Source: Cohaesibacter marisflavi (GTDB lineage: Bacteria > Pseudomonadota > Alphaproteobacteria > Rhizobiales > Cohaesibacteraceae). From it: DNA of 64,000 bases. The translations under genes and the position numbers were made by a program. The notes under the pieces were generated by a model that saw only the letters and a list, made by a program, of their open reading frames with translations, had not been told where the DNA came from and searched no databases. The stretch is taken from contig NZ_FOVR01000002.1 in NCBI RefSeq assembly GCF_900115225.1, positions 62,001 to 126,000 on the forward strand. Direction: 5' to 3'. Position 1 is the first letter of the stretch. Each line of letters opens with the position of its first letter. Positions 45,414-53,272 of this stretch are shown here, one piece after another.

Positions 45414-45458
45414 ACGAATCTGGGGGTCGGGGGTTCGAATCCTCCCCAGCGCGCCATT
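45412..45458. repeat. attR direct repeat (47 bp copy of the tRNA-Arg 3' half)
   Basis: Perfect copy of 33782-33828, marking the right end of the element. It lacks the 5' half of a tRNA and is not a functional tRNA gene. Confidence 0.95.
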
Positions 45459-45573
45459 CTCCCCTTTACATCAGTATCTTATCGCTTAGGCAGCATGCTG
45501 CATATGTGTGTTCGTATGGTCTTTTGGCTGTGCCTGCAGTATACCCCCTCATGCATTGGCAAAATGCTTTGCC

Positions 45574-45599
45574 AAAAAAAAGGCCCCGTTTCCGGGGCC
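45574..45599 (-). terminator. Intrinsic terminator of the second TRAP operon
   Basis: On the minus strand GGCCCCG-GAAA-CGGGGCC is followed by TTTTTTT, about 45 bases after the dctM stop. Confidence 0.9.
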
Positions 45600-45644
45600 A
45601 AGAGGGGCACTGGCAGAGGATTGCCAGCGCATGTGTTTTAGGGC

Positions 45645-46919
45645 TTATTTGAAGAGATACGGCAACGTGGTGGAAATCGGTTCAATCATCGTGATCATCA
45701 GCAAGGCGACGATCAGCGCGCCTAGATAGGGAGCGGTCGATTTCATGACCTTTTCCAACGGGACCTTGGTGATGGCACTGGCCACGAACAGATCCAGCCC
45801 TACCGGAGGCGTGATACAGCCGATGGCAAGGTTGACGACCATGATTACGCCGAAATGGATCGGGTCAATGCCCATGTTGAGGGCGACCGGCAGGAAGATC
45901 GGAGTCAGGATGACCACCGCCGCCGACGCATTCACAAGGGTTCCCAACACCAGAAGCAGCACGTTCATGATCAGCAGGAAGACGATGCCAGAACTGGTGA
46001 ACTGGATAATGGCTTCACCGATCATGTGCGGGATCTGCAGGTTGGTCATCAGCCAGCCGAAGACCTTGGCAGCGCCCACAAGGAACATGATGAGCGTTGT
46101 GCCGATCACTGCCTTGAAGACGATTTCAGGGAAATCCCGAATGGCCAGCTCTTTATAGATGAACAGACCGACCAGGATGCCATAGACCGCAGCAACAGCG
46201 GCCGCTTCCGTTGGCGTGAAAATACCCGAATAGATGCCGCCGATAATGATGACCGGCGTCATCAGAGCCCAGAAGGCGTCCTTGAGGGCCAGAGCGAGGC
46301 GCTTGCAGGAGAAAGACCCGTCGGGGGGGATCTGGCCTTTCTTGGCAAGATACCAGCCCATGCCGCACATGGCGCCGCCCATCAGCAGGCCCGGAACAAC
46401 ACCGGCCATGAACAGATCGCCGATCGAGACGTTGGCAATAACCCCATACACCACGAAGGTGATGGAAGGCGGAATGACGATGCCGACTGTACCGGCCGCA
46501 GCCACGATGCCGGTTGCCATTTCGCGTTTATAGCCCTTCTGCTCCATTTCGTTGACCATGGTTGAGCCGATGGCTGCCGTGGTCGCAGCGGAAGACCCCG
46601 AGATGGCAGCAAAGAACATGCCGGCCACAGCCACGGCCTGAGCCAGACCTCCGGTAAAGGAACCGACCATCGCTTGCGCCACATTGACCAGACGCGAGGT
46701 CACCCCGCCTGCGGACATGAAGGCACCGGCAAGCATGAAGAAGGGCACCGCCATGAAGGAGAAGGAATCGATGCCGGAGAAGAGGTTGTTGGTAATGAGA
46801 ACCTGTGGCAGGTCCATGTAGAACGCCAGAACGAAGGAGACCGAAAGAGCCAAGGCATAAGCCACCGGCACACCGATCAGCGCCATCGCGACGAAGGAAA
46901 GAATAAGTGCGACTTCCAT
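45645..46919 (-). CDS. dctM: TRAP transporter large permease, DctM family (system 2)
   Basis: A 424-residue permease with about twelve hydrophobic segments. It has the signatures AAISGSSAATTAAIGSTM and VGIVIPPSITFVVYGVIA, plus the second-half motif CITPPVGLDLFVASAI. Its dctQ lies 15 bases upstream. The conserved VGLDLFVAS region and the linked dctBD genes favour a C4-dicarboxylate system. Last gene of the operon, ending at a strong terminator. Confidence 0.95.
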   Translation of the reverse strand: MEVALILSFVAMALIGVPVAYALALSVSFVLAFYMDLPQVLITNNLFSGIDSFSFMAVPFFMLAGAFMSAGGVTSRLVNVAQAMVGSFTGGLAQAVAVAGMFFAAISGSSAATTAAIGSTMVNEMEQKGYKREMATGIVAAAGTVGIVIPPSITFVVYGVIANVSIGDLFMAGVVPGLLMGGAMCGMGWYLAKKGQIPPDGSFSCKRLALALKDAFWALMTPVIIIGGIYSGIFTPTEAAAVAAVYGILVGLFIYKELAIRDFPEIVFKAVIGTTLIMFLVGAAKVFGWLMTNLQIPHMIGEAIIQFTSSGIVFLLIMNVLLLVLGTLVNASAAVVILTPIFLPVALNMGIDPIHFGVIMVVNLAIGCITPPVGLDLFVASAITKVPLEKVMKSTAPYLGALIVALLMITMIEPISTTLPYLFK

Positions 46920-46934
46920 GATATCAGGCTCCCG

Positions 46935-47453
46935 CTAGTCCGTTACAACCGATGTGTCATCGGCATTGTCGTCTTCAGCTTTGCCAGCGAGCGAGCGGAA
47001 GATGCTTATGGTGTCCTTGATGTGATACATCAGCATGAGAACACCCGAGACGGGCATGATGATATAGACATAGCTCATCGACAGGCCGAGACCGGGAGAG
47101 GTCTGGAAGGTCATGGTCTGCGTCATTTTCCAGCCCTGTATGATTAGCAGCAGGATGAAAACATAGCCGCAGGCATTGATGAACAGATTGAGCACGAAGC
47201 CGGGCTTTGTGCCATTGAGAAGGCGCGGGACCAGCTCAACAGCCAAATGGCCGTCTTCGCCCATTATAAGCGCGGAGCCAAGGAATACGACCCAGACAAA
47301 CAGGAAGCGGGCCAGCTCTTCGGACCACTCGAACGAGAAGCCGAACAGATAGCGGGTGATCACCTGTATGAAGATGATTGTCAGCATGACAAGCATGGCA
47401 ACGACGGAAATCCCATACAGCAACTTGCGCAGGATTTTGAATATGGCGTCCAT
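46935..47453 (-). CDS. dctQ: TRAP transporter small permease, DctQ family (system 2)
   Basis: A 172-residue protein with four membrane helices and the DctQ element FSFEWSEELARFLFVWVVFLGSA. The C-terminal tail (about 150-172) is acidic. ATG 47453 gives the standard N-terminus; an upstream TTG-type extension would run into the intergenic hairpin region. It is separated from dctP by 246 bases, unlike the tight junction with dctM. Confidence 0.92.
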   Translation of the reverse strand: MDAIFKILRKLLYGISVVAMLVMLTIIFIQVITRYLFGFSFEWSEELARFLFVWVVFLGSALIMGEDGHLAVELVPRLLNGTKPGFVLNLFINACGYVFILLLIIQGWKMTQTMTFQTSPGLGLSMSYVYIIMPVSGVLMLMYHIKDTISIFRSLAGKAEDDNADDTSVVTD

Positions 47454-47601
47454 GAATTGAGACCTTTTATGAGGCCGGAGAAGCCTTCGGAAACGCTCCG
47501 GGCCAAGCCTTGTTGTTGATTGGATCATGAATTCGGGTGATGAGGCCCGAGGAGCCTTGCGCTGCGGACTGGCCGAATTGGCCAGAATGGATGTGCGCAG
47601 T

Positions 47602-47635
47602 GGGCTGACCCGGGGTCTTGCGACCGGGCCAGCCC
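47602..47635 (-). other. GC-rich hairpin between dctP and dctQ (system 2)
   Basis: GGGCTG-A-CCCGG pairs with CCGGG-C-CAGCCC around a short loop within the dctP-dctQ gap. No T-run follows. The placement parallels the hairpins in the other two TRAP operons. Confidence 0.5.
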
Positions 47636-47699
47636 CTGCCCAAGCTCGGCACGAGCCCTGATATGTGTTTGTTGTGGGCTCTCTTGGGGCTGGCTTTTG

Positions 47700-48677
47700 T
47701 TATTCGGCCAGAGCGTTGATCTTGTCGATATTGTCCTGACCAACGGTATCGGCGAACATTTCGATCACAGGAGCCGTAGCGGCCTTGAATTTGGAGCGAT
47801 CAACGTCGATGACTTCCATTTTGCCAGTCGCGATGATCTGATCCCAATATTCATTGTCCTGCTCTTCAGAGATCTTGCGCTGCCATGCAATCGCTTCCTT
47901 GGCGGCGTCCTGAATGATGGCTTTCTGCTCATCATTGAGTTTTGCCCAGCTGATCATGGAAATGATCATCGGTTCCGGAGAATAGGCGTGTGCAGTCTTG
48001 GAGGCATATTTCTGGACTTCATAGAAGCGTTTGGTGAAGATATGCGCAGAAGGGTTTTCCTGACCATCAACCGTGCCCTGCTGCATGGCAGAATAGAGTT
48101 CGCTGAAGGCCATAGGGGTTGGAGATGCACCCAGAGATTTCATCATTTCAACAAAGATCTTGTTGGTCATGACGCGGATCTTCAGGCCTTCCATGTCGGC
48201 CGGTTCCTTGATGGGGCGGACATTGTTGGTAACGTGGCGGATGCCGTTTTCCATATAGCCCAGCAGCTTGATGCCGCGGCCTTCCAACTCCTTGCCAAGC
48301 TCCATGCCGACGCTGTCCAGAGACTTGTAGGCATGCGGCCGGTCGTTGAAGATGAAGGGAAGGTCGAAGATGGAAATCTGTGGCTGGAACTGGCCCAGAA
48401 CAGCGGTGCCGACCAGAGCCATGTCAACAGCACCGAAAACCATGCCTTCGATCAGGTCTTTCTGACCACCCAGCTGGGAGCTTGGAAAAACCTTGACTTC
48501 GATGGAGCCGTTGCTCTTTTCGTTGACGAGTTTGGCGAAATAGTCAGCGCCCTTGCCATACGGATGGTCTGGCACGGCAATATGGCCGAGCTTGAGGGTG
48601 ACGTCGGCAGCGAAAGTCGGGGCTGCGAGCGACAGGGCCATAAGGCCAGCGCCGAGAATACTTGCGAGACGGATCAT
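47700..48677 (-). CDS. dctP: C4-dicarboxylate-type TRAP solute-binding protein DctP (system 2)
   Basis: A 325-residue receptor. The signal peptide ends near residue 23 (PTFA before ADVTLKLGH). The ligand-binding stretch GLKIRVMTNKIFVEMMKSLGASPTPM contains the conserved carboxylate-binding Arg, and QGTVDGQENP is the usual family motif. AGGGAGGAAA upstream supports the ATG. It is read from a sigma-54 promoter about 280 bases upstream, and dctD/dctB lie beside it, so succinate, malate or fumarate are the likely ligands. Confidence 0.95.
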   Translation of the reverse strand: MIRLASILGAGLMALSLAAPTFAADVTLKLGHIAVPDHPYGKGADYFAKLVNEKSNGSIEVKVFPSSQLGGQKDLIEGMVFGAVDMALVGTAVLGQFQPQISIFDLPFIFNDRPHAYKSLDSVGMELGKELEGRGIKLLGYMENGIRHVTNNVRPIKEPADMEGLKIRVMTNKIFVEMMKSLGASPTPMAFSELYSAMQQGTVDGQENPSAHIFTKRFYEVQKYASKTAHAYSPEPMIISMISWAKLNDEQKAIIQDAAKEAIAWQRKISEEQDNEYWDQIIATGKMEVIDVDRSKFKAATAPVIEMFADTVGQDNIDKINALAE

Positions 48678-48732
48678 TAGGTTTCCTCCCTATCCTGTCT
48701 TCAAAAAAAGCCTGTTATTCGAATGTAGCTTC

Positions 48733-48897
48733 GACACCGCGAGGGTGTCTGATCTGTGAGTCGAACCGCCCTCATAGCAATAGAAGCCGGATCAACCTGA
48801 TTTCTTTTGGATCCTGCGATCCGGGTTTCATTTCATGATGGGGCGAGGCCTCACCTCGCTCCCTGTATGCTCCTCCTTCATAGGATCGGTTGATCCT
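48733..48897 (-). other. Structured 5' leader of dctPQM
   Basis: Four short stem-loops lie in the predicted untranslated leader: 48733-48749 (GACACC/GGTGTC), 48809-48822 (GGATC/GATCC), 48843-48859 (GCGAGG/CCTCGC) and 48882-48897 (AGGATC/GATCCT). The roughly 280-base leader has no convincing gene. Confidence 0.45.
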
Positions 48898-48967
48898 GAG
48901 CACGCCAGTCCCCGGTTCGATTGTGGAGTTCCACCCAACGAGCTTGCGTGCCGCTTGTACAAACATC

Positions 48968-48984
48968 AGCAAGCCCCGTGCCAA
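48968..48984 (-). promoter_or_regulatory. Sigma-54 promoter of dctPQM
   Basis: Minus-strand TTGGCACGGGGCTTGCT matches the -24/-12 consensus YTGGCACGRNNNTTGCW, with GG and GC correctly spaced. Transcription should start near 48957. The sigma-54 activator DctD is encoded next door. Confidence 0.85.
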
Positions 48985-49205
48985 ATAGTAGCCGAAGGCG
49001 CACAAAAACGGTGTGCCGGAAGGCACAAGCGGAGCTTGCAGCCTGATCGCTCAATCATTAACCATTTGTAACATTGATGCTTTTTCACCAGTGAGCAGGA
49101 GAAGGACTCTCATGGTGATGCGGACAAATTTTTTCAAGAAGGGCTCAAAGAAAATTGGAAGAGGTTAGGAGGCTTGATCCTTAGTCTAACGAAAATGCGC
49201 GGGAT

Positions 49206-49255
49206 TGTGCGGATTTCCAGACACCCTCAGGAGCAAGTGTCACGATATCCGCACA
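49206..49255. promoter_or_regulatory. Candidate DctD enhancer site
   Basis: TGTGCGGATTTC (49206-49217) and GATATCCGCACA (49244-49255) form an inverted pair with one mismatch, about 225-270 bases upstream of the -24 element. That is normal enhancer distance for sigma-54 activators. Confidence 0.5.
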
Positions 49256-49500
49256 TAGTTGCGTAGAGTGCGGGGACAAGATGCCGCATGGACCTGTTAA
49301 AACCGGCAAAAAGTCAGTTTTGGCCACTTCCTTCTATCGAGCGCCTCGACGCTTGCTTCGTTATGTGTATAAAGTTGAAGGGTTGGAGGAGGGCAAGAAG
49401 AGCGGTTCGCGGGTGGTATGGTCCGAAATAAGGGACAGCCCGATGAACTGCCCGCCGTGGTGAGGACCTTGCGGGTTGCCCTGTCAGAGAGGACCAAGGC

Positions 49501-50859
49501 GTGGATCAAATCGATATTTCGATACTTTACATCGAAGACGATAAAAGCGTGCAATTTGCGTATCAGCAATCCATGGAAATGGCTGGCTTTACTGTTTCTA
49601 CAGCAGACAATGCGGAAGACGGGTTGAAGCTGGTGCGAAAGCATCCGGCCTCGGTCGTTCTGACCGACATCCGCCTGCCGGGCATGTCTGGCGTCAAGTT
49701 AATGGAAAAGGTACTCGCCATTGATCCGGCTATTCCCGTGGTGCTGATCACGGGGCATGGCGATGTGGAAATGGCGGTCAATGCCATGAAGCAGGGCGCC
49801 CATGACTTTATCGAAAAACCATGCAGCAACAAGCGCCTGACGGAAATCCTGCAGCGGGCGGTCGACAAGCGTCGGCTGGAGCTGGAGAATGTCCAGTCAC
49901 GCTTGCAGCAAAAGGCGGCCAATGGCCCCGTGATGATTGGCTCGAGCAAGGCGATGAACCGTATTCGGGAGATGATCCTGAACATCTCGGATACAGATGC
50001 CGACGTGCTGGTGCAGGGTGAAACGGGCACAGGCAAGGAAGTGGTGGCCAATGCCATCCATATGTGGAGCGATCGGCGCAATGCCAATTTCGTGCCGCTC
50101 AACTGTGCTGCCTTCCCCGATAGCCTGTTTGAAAGCGAAATGTTCGGTCATGAGGCAGGCACCTTCACCGGCGCCACCAAAAAGCGGATCGGCAAAGTGG
50201 AATATGCGCATAAGGGTACGCTGTTTCTCGATGAGATCGAAAGCATGCCGCTGGATATTCAGGCCAAATTTCTGCGCGTGTTGCAAGAGCGCACCGTCGA
50301 GCGATTGGGCAACAATGTGCTCGTGCCGGTCGATTGCCGTGTGGTGGCAGCCACGAAGGAAGATCTTCAGGAGCTGAGCGAAAAGAAGGCCTTTCGCTCA
50401 GACCTCTATTATCGGCTGAATGTCGTTACCATTCATCTGCCACCCCTGCGCGAGCGGCGTGAAGACATTCCCGAGCTGTTTTATCATTTTGCCTTTCAGG
50501 CCGCCCAGCAATATCGGCGCCCGATGCCGGACATTAAGCCCGAGCTTATTATTTGGCTACAAACCCAGAAATGGCCGGGCAATGTGCGCGAGCTGAAACA
50601 TTTCGCCGACCGCTATATTCTCGGTTTTGTGCCCCCTGAGACGGACGGCTTCTCCATTTCGGATGAAAACCGCATGAGCCTCACGGAATGTCTGGATTCC
50701 TTTGAGAAGCAACTGATTGAGGATGCCCTGCGTCAGACCGGAGGACATGTCGGCTCGGCTGCCAAGCAATTGTTGCTGCCGCGCAAGACCCTTTATGACA
50801 AGCTCAATCGCCACGACATCAAGCCCGATGCCTTTCGCTCGAACAACCTGGCGGATTAG
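49501..50859 (+). CDS. dctD: DctD-type sigma-54-dependent response regulator
   Basis: A 452-residue NtrC-class activator. Receiver domain about 6-125 with acidic pocket YIEDDK, phosphoacceptor Asp in VVLTDIRLPG and Lys in FIEKP. AAA+ domain about 145-380 with Walker A GETGTGKE, Walker B TLFLDEIES and arginine-finger region. The sigma-54 contact loop is GTFTGA rather than GAFTGA. A C-terminal Fis-type helix-turn-helix spans about 405-440. Start is GTG 49501. It is convergent with, not downstream of, dctB. Confidence 0.94.
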   Translation: MDQIDISILYIEDDKSVQFAYQQSMEMAGFTVSTADNAEDGLKLVRKHPASVVLTDIRLPGMSGVKLMEKVLAIDPAIPVVLITGHGDVEMAVNAMKQGAHDFIEKPCSNKRLTEILQRAVDKRRLELENVQSRLQQKAANGPVMIGSSKAMNRIREMILNISDTDADVLVQGETGTGKEVVANAIHMWSDRRNANFVPLNCAAFPDSLFESEMFGHEAGTFTGATKKRIGKVEYAHKGTLFLDEIESMPLDIQAKFLRVLQERTVERLGNNVLVPVDCRVVAATKEDLQELSEKKAFRSDLYYRLNVVTIHLPPLRERREDIPELFYHFAFQAAQQYRRPMPDIKPELIIWLQTQKWPGNVRELKHFADRYILGFVPPETDGFSISDENRMSLTECLDSFEKQLIEDALRQTGGHVGSAAKQLLLPRKTLYDKLNRHDIKPDAFRSNNLAD

Positions 50860-50895
50860 GCCAGCTGTCGGTTGTGCGCTTACAAGGCTTGATGC

Positions 50896-52587
50896 CTAGA
50901 TGGTGTCTTCTGATGGAACTTGCGTCGCGTCGACCCATTCGCGCCATTTGATAATGAACTCGGCCCCGCCTGCGGCATGATTCTGCGCCTTGATGGAGCC
51001 ACCGGAATTCTCGACAATCCCCTTGATGATCGCCAGCCCGAGACCGGTGCCCCGCTGCTTGGTGGAGAAGTAGGACTCAAAGATCCGTGTCGGATCGGAA
51101 ATGCCGCAGCCATTGTCGCGCACCCGCACCTGCACCTTACCCTCTTCCTTGCTGATCAGTATGAGCAATCTCTTCTTTTCACGATTGCTCATGGCGTCAA
51201 GCGCATTGGTGATCAAGTTACTGAAAATCTGCTCCAGACCAATGTCATTGCAGGGCACCTGTATGACATTGTGACTGGCCTGGAATTCGAGTTGCACATT
51301 GCTCTTCTTCAGTGTGGCCTGAAACAGCTTGATGGAAGAATTCGCTACCAACACGATGTTGGCATTGCCGCTGGAGATGCGATGCCGGCTGGCAAAGGAT
51401 TTGAGTTCCGATATCTGTTGCGTCATGCGCTCGATATGAGAGGCCACCAGCGCCAGATTTTCGTCCACCTGCGGATAGAGCTTGCGTTCAAGCAACAGTC
51501 GGGAGGTATCAAGCAGCATATAGATGGCCGAAAGCGGCTGATTGAATTCATGCGCCAGTTCCGTCGCCATCTGGCCAATCGAGGCCAGCTTGCTGTTTTC
51601 AACCAGCTGGTTCTGCAGTTTCTGGATGCTGCGTTTGTATTTGTTGCGGAAGTTCCGATAGGCAAACAGGATGATGCCATAGATCAGCAAAGCTAGAAGG
51701 ACAGCAAGTACGGCGAGCGCATAATAATAGTGTGTGCTTTGCAGCGACAGAATAGTCCAGCCATAGTCGAGAATGTCCTCTTGGATAGAAAAGATACCCG
51801 GAAGCGCGCAGCCGAACTTGGAATTGCTGTAGAAGGTCATTTCGCCCACGCTATAACAGCGCGACAGGGCAATAGGGCTCAGCAGATGCCGGACGAACTG
51901 CTTCTCCGAATCCACCTTGTCGATGGCCCGCGCGCTGATATCGCCAAGGGTCTTGTTCTTCCAGGCCTTGTTGGAACTCAGAAAGATAATGTTATGGACA
52001 TCCGAGACGATGATTTCATCGGGACCGGACGCCCAGACGTCCTCCAGATCGGAGAGATTGATCTCGATTGTAATGGTACCGATGATCTCTCCGCCCGACT
52101 TCAACCCGTAGGAAATGAAGTAGCCCGGGGTGAGAGATGTGATGCCAACCCCGTAAAACTGGCCAAGTCGTCCCGCCATGGCGGCCTTGAAATAGGGTCT
52201 GAAACCGTAATTTTTGCCGATATAGCTATCGGGCCTGTCCCAGTTGCTTGAGGCGATGGTCTTGCCGGATTTATCCTGAACAAAGACGGTGGCAACGTTG
52301 GTGGCATATTTGATGCGCTGCAGGAAATAGCCGCTTTCAACCGAATCCAGATCGCCTGTGGTGATGTCGACGATCTTCTGGTTTTGCGAGAGGATGAAAG
52401 GAAGAAATTTATATTGGTAAATCGAGGATTCCAGGCTCGATTTATACATGTTGATGATCAGCTTGCTGGCATTGATCCGGTTCTTCATCTCCTCATAGAA
52501 GGGAAAGGAAATGATCAATATAAGCAGAGTGATGATGAGCAGGTGAAAGGACTTGATCCTTATAAAGGGTATCAGCTTTTCAACCAT
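50896..52587 (-). CDS. dctB: DctB-type sensor histidine kinase
   Basis: About 563 residues. Two membrane helices (about 12-32 and 290-312) enclose a double-Cache-like periplasmic sensor with RIKYATNVATVFVQDKSGKTIASSNWDRP and YIGKNYGFRPYF, as in C4-dicarboxylate sensors. The kinase has the H box ELAHEFNQPLSAIYM, N box NLITNALDAM, and GTGLGLAIIKGIVENSGG. ATG 52587 is preferred; starts farther upstream would add up to 41 residues. It would phosphorylate DctD, which ends 36 bases away on the opposite strand. Confidence 0.93.
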   Translation of the reverse strand: MVEKLIPFIRIKSFHLLIITLLILIISFPFYEEMKNRINASKLIINMYKSSLESSIYQYKFLPFILSQNQKIVDITTGDLDSVESGYFLQRIKYATNVATVFVQDKSGKTIASSNWDRPDSYIGKNYGFRPYFKAAMAGRLGQFYGVGITSLTPGYFISYGLKSGGEIIGTITIEINLSDLEDVWASGPDEIIVSDVHNIIFLSSNKAWKNKTLGDISARAIDKVDSEKQFVRHLLSPIALSRCYSVGEMTFYSNSKFGCALPGIFSIQEDILDYGWTILSLQSTHYYYALAVLAVLLALLIYGIILFAYRNFRNKYKRSIQKLQNQLVENSKLASIGQMATELAHEFNQPLSAIYMLLDTSRLLLERKLYPQVDENLALVASHIERMTQQISELKSFASRHRISSGNANIVLVANSSIKLFQATLKKSNVQLEFQASHNVIQVPCNDIGLEQIFSNLITNALDAMSNREKKRLLILISKEEGKVQVRVRDNGCGISDPTRIFESYFSTKQRGTGLGLAIIKGIVENSGGSIKAQNHAAGGAEFIIKWREWVDATQVPSEDTI

Positions 52588-52922
52588 TTGCTCTGCTCGC
52601 CGTAAAGGACTGAAAGAAGCCGCAAAGCGCACATGCGCTCTAGGCCGTTGCAACATGTCATTATAGGCGTGTTTGTGCCCATCGTGCCAGCCCGCTTGCG
52701 CTCCGACCAAAGAAGAGCATCAAACACAATGGTGAAAAGGTCAGGATTTCCTTTGGAGGGAAAGGCAAAGCCGTGCGGGGTGCAGACATGCGAAAGGCCG
52801 CGAACCGCGGCCTTTGAAATAGACGAACCTGTATGAGCAAATGTGGGCTCATTATGCTCATTTGACAGCAGGGCCCTTACAAAAAACAATGCCTGCTTAT
52901 GGTTCTGATCGAGAACCCAAGG

Positions 52923-52997
52923 CTAAAAAAGCAATGCTCCAGTAACAAGGCCGAATGTGAAGCATACAGAGAGTATGCTCAAACCGACATAAAACAT
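52923..52997 (-). CDS. 24-residue single-helix membrane micro-protein
   Basis: MFYVGLSILSVCFTFGLVTG then ALLF and stop. A perfect AAGGAGGAAAGAG ribosome site precedes the ATG at 52997. The peptide is almost wholly hydrophobic, as in small transporter or kinase accessory proteins. Its neighbours are dctB downstream and the Gfo/Idh gene upstream. Function is unknown; support is the strong ribosome site and clean single-helix composition. Confidence 0.5.
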   Translation of the reverse strand: MFYVGLSILSVCFTFGLVTGALLF

Positions 52998-53187
52998 CTC
53001 TTTCCTCCTTAGACTTGCTGATCATCCCGTCAAGTCACGCTTTTATTAGACCGCAACAGGATGAAAAAGTCTCTTCACTCTTACAATTATAATGTAATGT
53101 CGTTAACAAATAATACAACATTCAGAGATGCTTAAAGTTCCATATAGCCTTTTCGGCTGGCCGCTGGATGGGCATTTGGCTGGACAT

Positions 53188-53215
53188 GAAAAAGGGGGCC
53201 CGATGAGCCCCTTTC
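53188..53215 (-). terminator. Intrinsic terminator after the Gfo/Idh gene
   Basis: On the minus strand AAAGGGGC and GCCCCCTTT form the stem, followed by TTTTTC, about 57 bases after the stop at 53273. Confidence 0.78.
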
Positions 53216-53272
53216 CCTTTAATTTTCGCTGCGACAAGAGAAGGCTTCCCCATGAGGGAAGCCGGCCTCTCC

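Larger units (their letters stand above)
33782..45458. mobile_element. Integrated 11.6-kb capsid-forming phage-satellite-like element
   Basis: Bounded by perfect 47-bp direct repeats in the 3' half of tRNA-Arg. Contents, left to right: integrase, AlpA-like protein, gpW, protease-capsid fusion, portal, MerR-like protein, an unknown protein, a plus-strand XRE repressor and membrane protein, TerL, TerS, a repeat-rich gap, primase/ATPase and a split small frame. No tail, baseplate, holin or endolysin gene is recognisable, though most genes are intact and tightly overlapped. Known capsid-forming PICIs have int, alpA, primase and head/packaging genes but borrow helper-phage tails; this fits. A decayed prophage is the alternative. 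Confidence 0.85.
52588..53272. other. Intergenic region with a hairpin and a micro-gene
   Basis: About 685 bases between dctB and the Gfo/Idh gene, both minus strand. AAAGGCCGCG and CGCGGCCTTT (52793-52815) form a perfect 10-base stem with a 3-base loop and no T-run. A 24-codon frame (52923-52997) and a terminator (53188-53215) are listed separately. Confidence 0.5.

Noticed and set aside
45412-45458. A second tRNA-Arg gene at the right end of the element
   Set aside because: Only the 3' half is present, with no acceptor or D-arm partner; it is the attachment-site duplication.
48772-49026. Minus-strand frame of 84 codons upstream of dctP
   Set aside because: It contains the sigma-54 promoter and the folded leader and has no ribosome site.
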